DNA of 64,000 nucleotides from Burkholderia cepacia (GTDB lineage Bacteria; Pseudomonadota; Gammaproteobacteria; Burkholderiales; Burkholderiaceae): positions 3,162,001 to 3,226,000 of the forward strand of contig NZ_CP013444.1 of the NCBI RefSeq assembly GCF_001718835.1, written 5' to 3'. The position numbers and the translations under genes were made by a program. Shown one piece after another: positions 61,517-64,000 of the stretch. The stretch's first letter is position 1, and each line of letters opens with the position of its first letter. The notes beneath the pieces are model-generated. The model made no database searches and was not told the DNA's origin. It saw only the letters and a list, made by a program, of their open reading frames with translations.

Positions 61517-62950
61517 TCACTTGCGCACGACGACGGGCGGCATCCACGACCCGTCGCTCGCCTGCGGCTTCGGTGCGTACAGGCGCAACGCGAGTGCGAA
61601 ATCGGCGCGCGGCGCCGGCAGCCAGTTGCCCGCATGCGTGCCGCCCGGCGACGCCGACACGACGATGTCGATCGAGCCGTCGTGGTTGCGGCGCAGGCGG
61701 TCGCGATCGCCGAGCGAGCGGCGCGCCGATCCGACGTCGGGCAGCGCGCCGTTCGTCGCATAGGGCGTGAGCGTCCAGAACGCGCGAACCGGCGGCAGCG
61801 CACCTGGCGCGAAATGCAGCACGTAGCGGTTCGCGCCGTTCAACGGATGGCCGTCGCTGTCGACACGCACGACCGCGAGCGTTTCGTCGTCGCGCGTCGC
61901 GGTGCCGAACTGCGTGTAGGCCGCGTACGCACGCAGCGTGTAGTCCTGGCCGTACTTGCCGGCCGTATCGCCGATCCAGCTCCAGCCGTTCGCGTTCAAC
62001 AGGTTCGACGGCGGTGTCGAGAGCCGCGCGCGCGCCTCGGCGACGCCGGCCGTCGCGGCCGCGAGGCGGTCGCCCGTCCACAGCACCGGGTAGCCGGCCG
62101 ACACGCCGATGTCGCCGAGCAACGCCTGCGCGTGCGCGTCGTCGGCGGGCGCCGGGTTGTCCTGCAGCGCCTGCGCGAAGCGCGTGAAGAACGCCTTCGG
62201 GTCGAGCGCGGCCACCTGCTCGGCCGGCGTGCCGCCGCCCACCGCCTCGGACGGCGCGCTGCCCGCATGAACCGCGACCGACGCGCCGCGCGCCGCGCCC
62301 GTGTAGACGGACAGCGGCACCACGCGGATCGCGCGCTGCAGTTTCTTCACGTTCGTCAGGTCGCGCCCGCCGCTCGTCTGCAGACGGACTTCGATCCACG
62401 CGTTGGCCGACGGGACGTCGACCCGGGCCGCGCCCTTCGGCAACGTGCCCTGCCAGTCCTTCGCCGCGAAGGCAATCGTTTGCGATCGCGCGCCGCCGCG
62501 TGCGCCTCGCGCCGCCACGCTCGACGACCACAGCACGTTCGTCCACATGTCGAGCGCGCGCGCGTCCCAGTAGCGGCCGCGCGTGTCGGGCAGCGTGACG
62601 ATCACGGGTTCGGCGGCGACGTCGAGCCAGCCGGTCGAGTCGAGCGTGTCGACGCCCGGCAGCGGCGGATTGACCGCGCCGACGGGCGGCAGCGCCTGCG
62701 CGTGGCGCAGCGTGTTGAGCGGCGCCTGCCCCGGCTGCGCACCGTCGCCGCCCGTCGCCGCTTCCTTCGCGACGTCCATCAGCACGAGCGGATACGCGTA
62801 TACATAGGAGTCGGCGACTTCCGCGCGCATCCAGCCGGTCTTGCGCGGGATCGCGTCGGGCTGGGTGGCGCATCCGGCCAGAAGGGCCGCCATGGCCAGC
62901 GACGCGCACACGCGCCGCAGAGAAACTGATTCTCGTCGGGTTTTTATCAT
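61517..62950 (-). CDS. DUF1254/DUF1214 lipoprotein
   Basis: The 477-residue protein has a lipobox LLAGC after a short signal peptide, so it should be lipid-anchored. The DUF1254 region starts with VADSYVYAYPLVLMDVAKEAA and ends about residue 250; the DUF1214 region includes YVLHFAPGALPPVRAFWTLTPY. The function of the family is unknown. The ATG at 62950 starts the signal peptide, and the longer upstream frame has no such feature. Confidence 0.88.
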   Translation of the reverse strand: MIKTRRESVSLRRVCASLAMAALLAGCATQPDAIPRKTGWMRAEVADSYVYAYPLVLMDVAKEAATGGDGAQPGQAPLNTLRHAQALPPVGAVNPPLPGVDTLDSTGWLDVAAEPVIVTLPDTRGRYWDARALDMWTNVLWSSSVAARGARGGARSQTIAFAAKDWQGTLPKGAARVDVPSANAWIEVRLQTSGGRDLTNVKKLQRAIRVVPLSVYTGAARGASVAVHAGSAPSEAVGGGTPAEQVAALDPKAFFTRFAQALQDNPAPADDAHAQALLGDIGVSAGYPVLWTGDRLAAATAGVAEARARLSTPPSNLLNANGWSWIGDTAGKYGQDYTLRAYAAYTQFGTATRDDETLAVVRVDSDGHPLNGANRYVLHFAPGALPPVRAFWTLTPYATNGALPDVGSARRSLGDRDRLRRNHDGSIDIVVSASPGGTHAGNWLPAPRADFALALRLYAPKPQASDGSWMPPVVVRK

Positions 62951-63565
62951 TGATTCGTGGCCGTATCTAATTCTTTGTAAATCAACGCCTTGCGCGATTC
63001 GCGACCTGCGAATCCAAGGCCAAGCAAGGTCAACCGAGGCTGCCCCGGCCTTGCCCCGCTGCAATTTCACCGCAGCGGGCGCTATCGTCAGGCCGGTATC
63101 ATAGCGCCTACGGGCATCCCCTAATATGCCGGATGCTTGTCATTGCGACCGCGAAATGCGCGGGGCGGACGCCATCGTCGAGCCCATCTCGAGCGTTGGG
63201 TGACATACAGGATGGTCAACTCACAGAACTTGTGCGAGCCAAGGCGCCACGGCGACCGACCGCCGGCCGATGCCGTCGACGCGAAATTGGAAACGGGAAT
63301 GAGACTGCACGCGCCAGCAGCTCAGAACGGCCGACCGGGCTGGCTGGCTGTGAAGTTGGCGGTTATGCAGGCCTGCGCTGTCGTTGCGGACAGGTCGAAC
63401 ATGACCACTCGTTCAGGTTCGGCGGAATCCGACAGGCGTGCATTGCGCGGCCCGCGTCGGTGGCTGCACCAACGCGGCCGGTCATTGAATTGGAACCGCA
63501 TTCGCCCCGACATCTTCTTCAAATCAAACTACCGCAGTCGATATAAATGCGGATCCGATCGACAT
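62951..63565. other. Gene-poor region
   Basis: I see no supported gene in these 615 bp. Several overlapping open frames on both strands (for example 63133-63546 plus, 63322-63522 minus) have no start signal or recognisable sequence. The composition shifts to A/T-richer toward 63530, where the next gene ends. Confidence 0.45.
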
Positions 63566-63865
63566 TCAGGCAATCGTTCCGATAACGATGAAGCTGAAAT
63601 TCCGGTCGGAATATTTTCCTTTTTCGTCGCCAGTTTGAACCGTGATCTCACGAGGATGAACTACCGGGAAGATCACGTTGTCCAGCGTGCTTTGCCCGCT
63701 ATTGTATGCCCCTTGTGAACCGACAACCGCCGGCGTCTTCGTGAATGCGACACTAAACTTGATCTGATACGTGCCGGCGCTTTCACGTTTCACAGAATAT
63801 CCGCCCGAGCCATCCAAAACCACGCCGTCTCTTTGGACACTGCCCCACAGTGTGACTTGAGCCAT
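63566..63865 (-). CDS. Small beta-rich protein of unknown function
   Basis: The 99-residue protein, MAQVTLWGSVQRDGVVLDGSGGYSVKRESAGTYQIKFSVAFTKTP and so on to FSFIVIGTI, reads as alternating beta strands in a small jelly-roll-like or lectin-like fold. AAGGAG stands before the ATG. Codon use is A/T-richer than the region, suggesting transfer. No signal peptide. No family recognised. Confidence 0.65.
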   Translation of the reverse strand: MAQVTLWGSVQRDGVVLDGSGGYSVKRESAGTYQIKFSVAFTKTPAVVGSQGAYNSGQSTLDNVIFPVVHPREITVQTGDEKGKYSDRNFSFIVIGTIA

Positions 63866-64000
63866 GATCGCTTCTCCTTCGCTATTTTTTAAAACAATAA
63901 AGAGAATTGAAAACTGGATGTCGAGTCCATGTCACCAGAACGCTCCGGATCGACAGCTTCATTTTATGCGGCAGATTTTCATATTTGGAAAACTCGACAA
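63866..64000. other. A/T-rich edge of the window
   Basis: This upstream region of the small beta-rich gene probably holds its promoter. Nothing else is visible before the window ends. Confidence 0.35.

Noticed and set aside
63133..63718. Overlapping plus-strand frames near the right end
   Set aside because: No start signals and no recognisable sequence, and they overlap the better-supported minus-strand gene at 63566-63865.
1..64000. CRISPR arrays, tRNA/rRNA genes, insertion sequences, prophage genes
   Set aside because: I looked for regularly spaced repeats, tRNA-like cloverleaf ends, transposase motifs and phage structural genes and found none.

Overview
This is a GC-rich proteobacterial chromosome segment. 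Gene content and protein style point to Burkholderia, most likely the Burkholderia cepacia complex: a FabV-type enoyl reductase, tandem AidA/PixA proteins, BMA_0021/BMA_0022-type TOMM precursors, a persulfide dioxygenase-rhodanese fusion, a cyanide-insensitive-type bd oxidase, and many LysR regulators. I saw no rRNA, tRNA, insertion sequence, prophage or CRISPR array. The assignment is inference from families, not a database match.

Region 1 (1-7.8 kb) is housekeeping and accessory metabolism: a serine hydrolase, a glutathione S-transferase, an SDR/DoxX-like plus DUF2269 membrane pair, a GbsR/MarR regulator with matching operators at its own promoter and at that pair, fabV, a putative zinc peptidase, a methyltransferase and a truncated OsmC remnant.

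Region 2 (7.8-23 kb) is the most distinctive part. A visibly A/T-richer block carries a c-type-heme protein, a LodA-like tryptophylquinone oxidase and its LodB-like flavoprotein, followed by two AidA/PixA-family proteins. An 18-bp motif built on a TGTAAT direct repeat lies upstream of both groups. Next to it, on the minus strand, is a complete TOMM (thiazole/oxazole-modified microcin) locus: an FHA protein, a Ser/Thr kinase-cyclase-ATPase, a TPR part cut off by an in-frame TAA, two leader-type precursors and a fused YcaO cyclodehydratase. No dehydrogenase or exporter is visible. The block reads as an island of antagonism or signalling functions.

Region 3 (23-39.6 kb) holds an ArsR/AHSA1 set, a CoA-transferase operon flanked by two thioredoxin-fold isomerase-like paralogues that share a nearly identical 288-bp tract, a Crp/Fnr regulator, a LysR/MFS divergent pair, a PAP2 phosphatase, a persulfide dioxygenase-rhodanese with a 1-Cys peroxiredoxin, a large secreted Agd3-like putative carbohydrate deacetylase, a GFA-family gene shrunk by internal deletion, an ArgP-like regulator and a threonine aldolase.

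Region 4 (39.6-64 kb) begins with a bd-type oxidase operon (cydA/cioA, cydB/cioB, DUF2474) under a perfect FNR/ANR box. It continues with a HipA-HipB-like pair in reversed order, a porin, an ABC importer with a divergent LysR gene, a phosphodiesterase-like enzyme, a three-gene metallo-hydrolase/tautomerase operon with a divergent LysR gene, a 1262-residue DUF748 (AsmA-like) protein, a DUF1254 lipoprotein and a small A/T-rich gene at the right edge.
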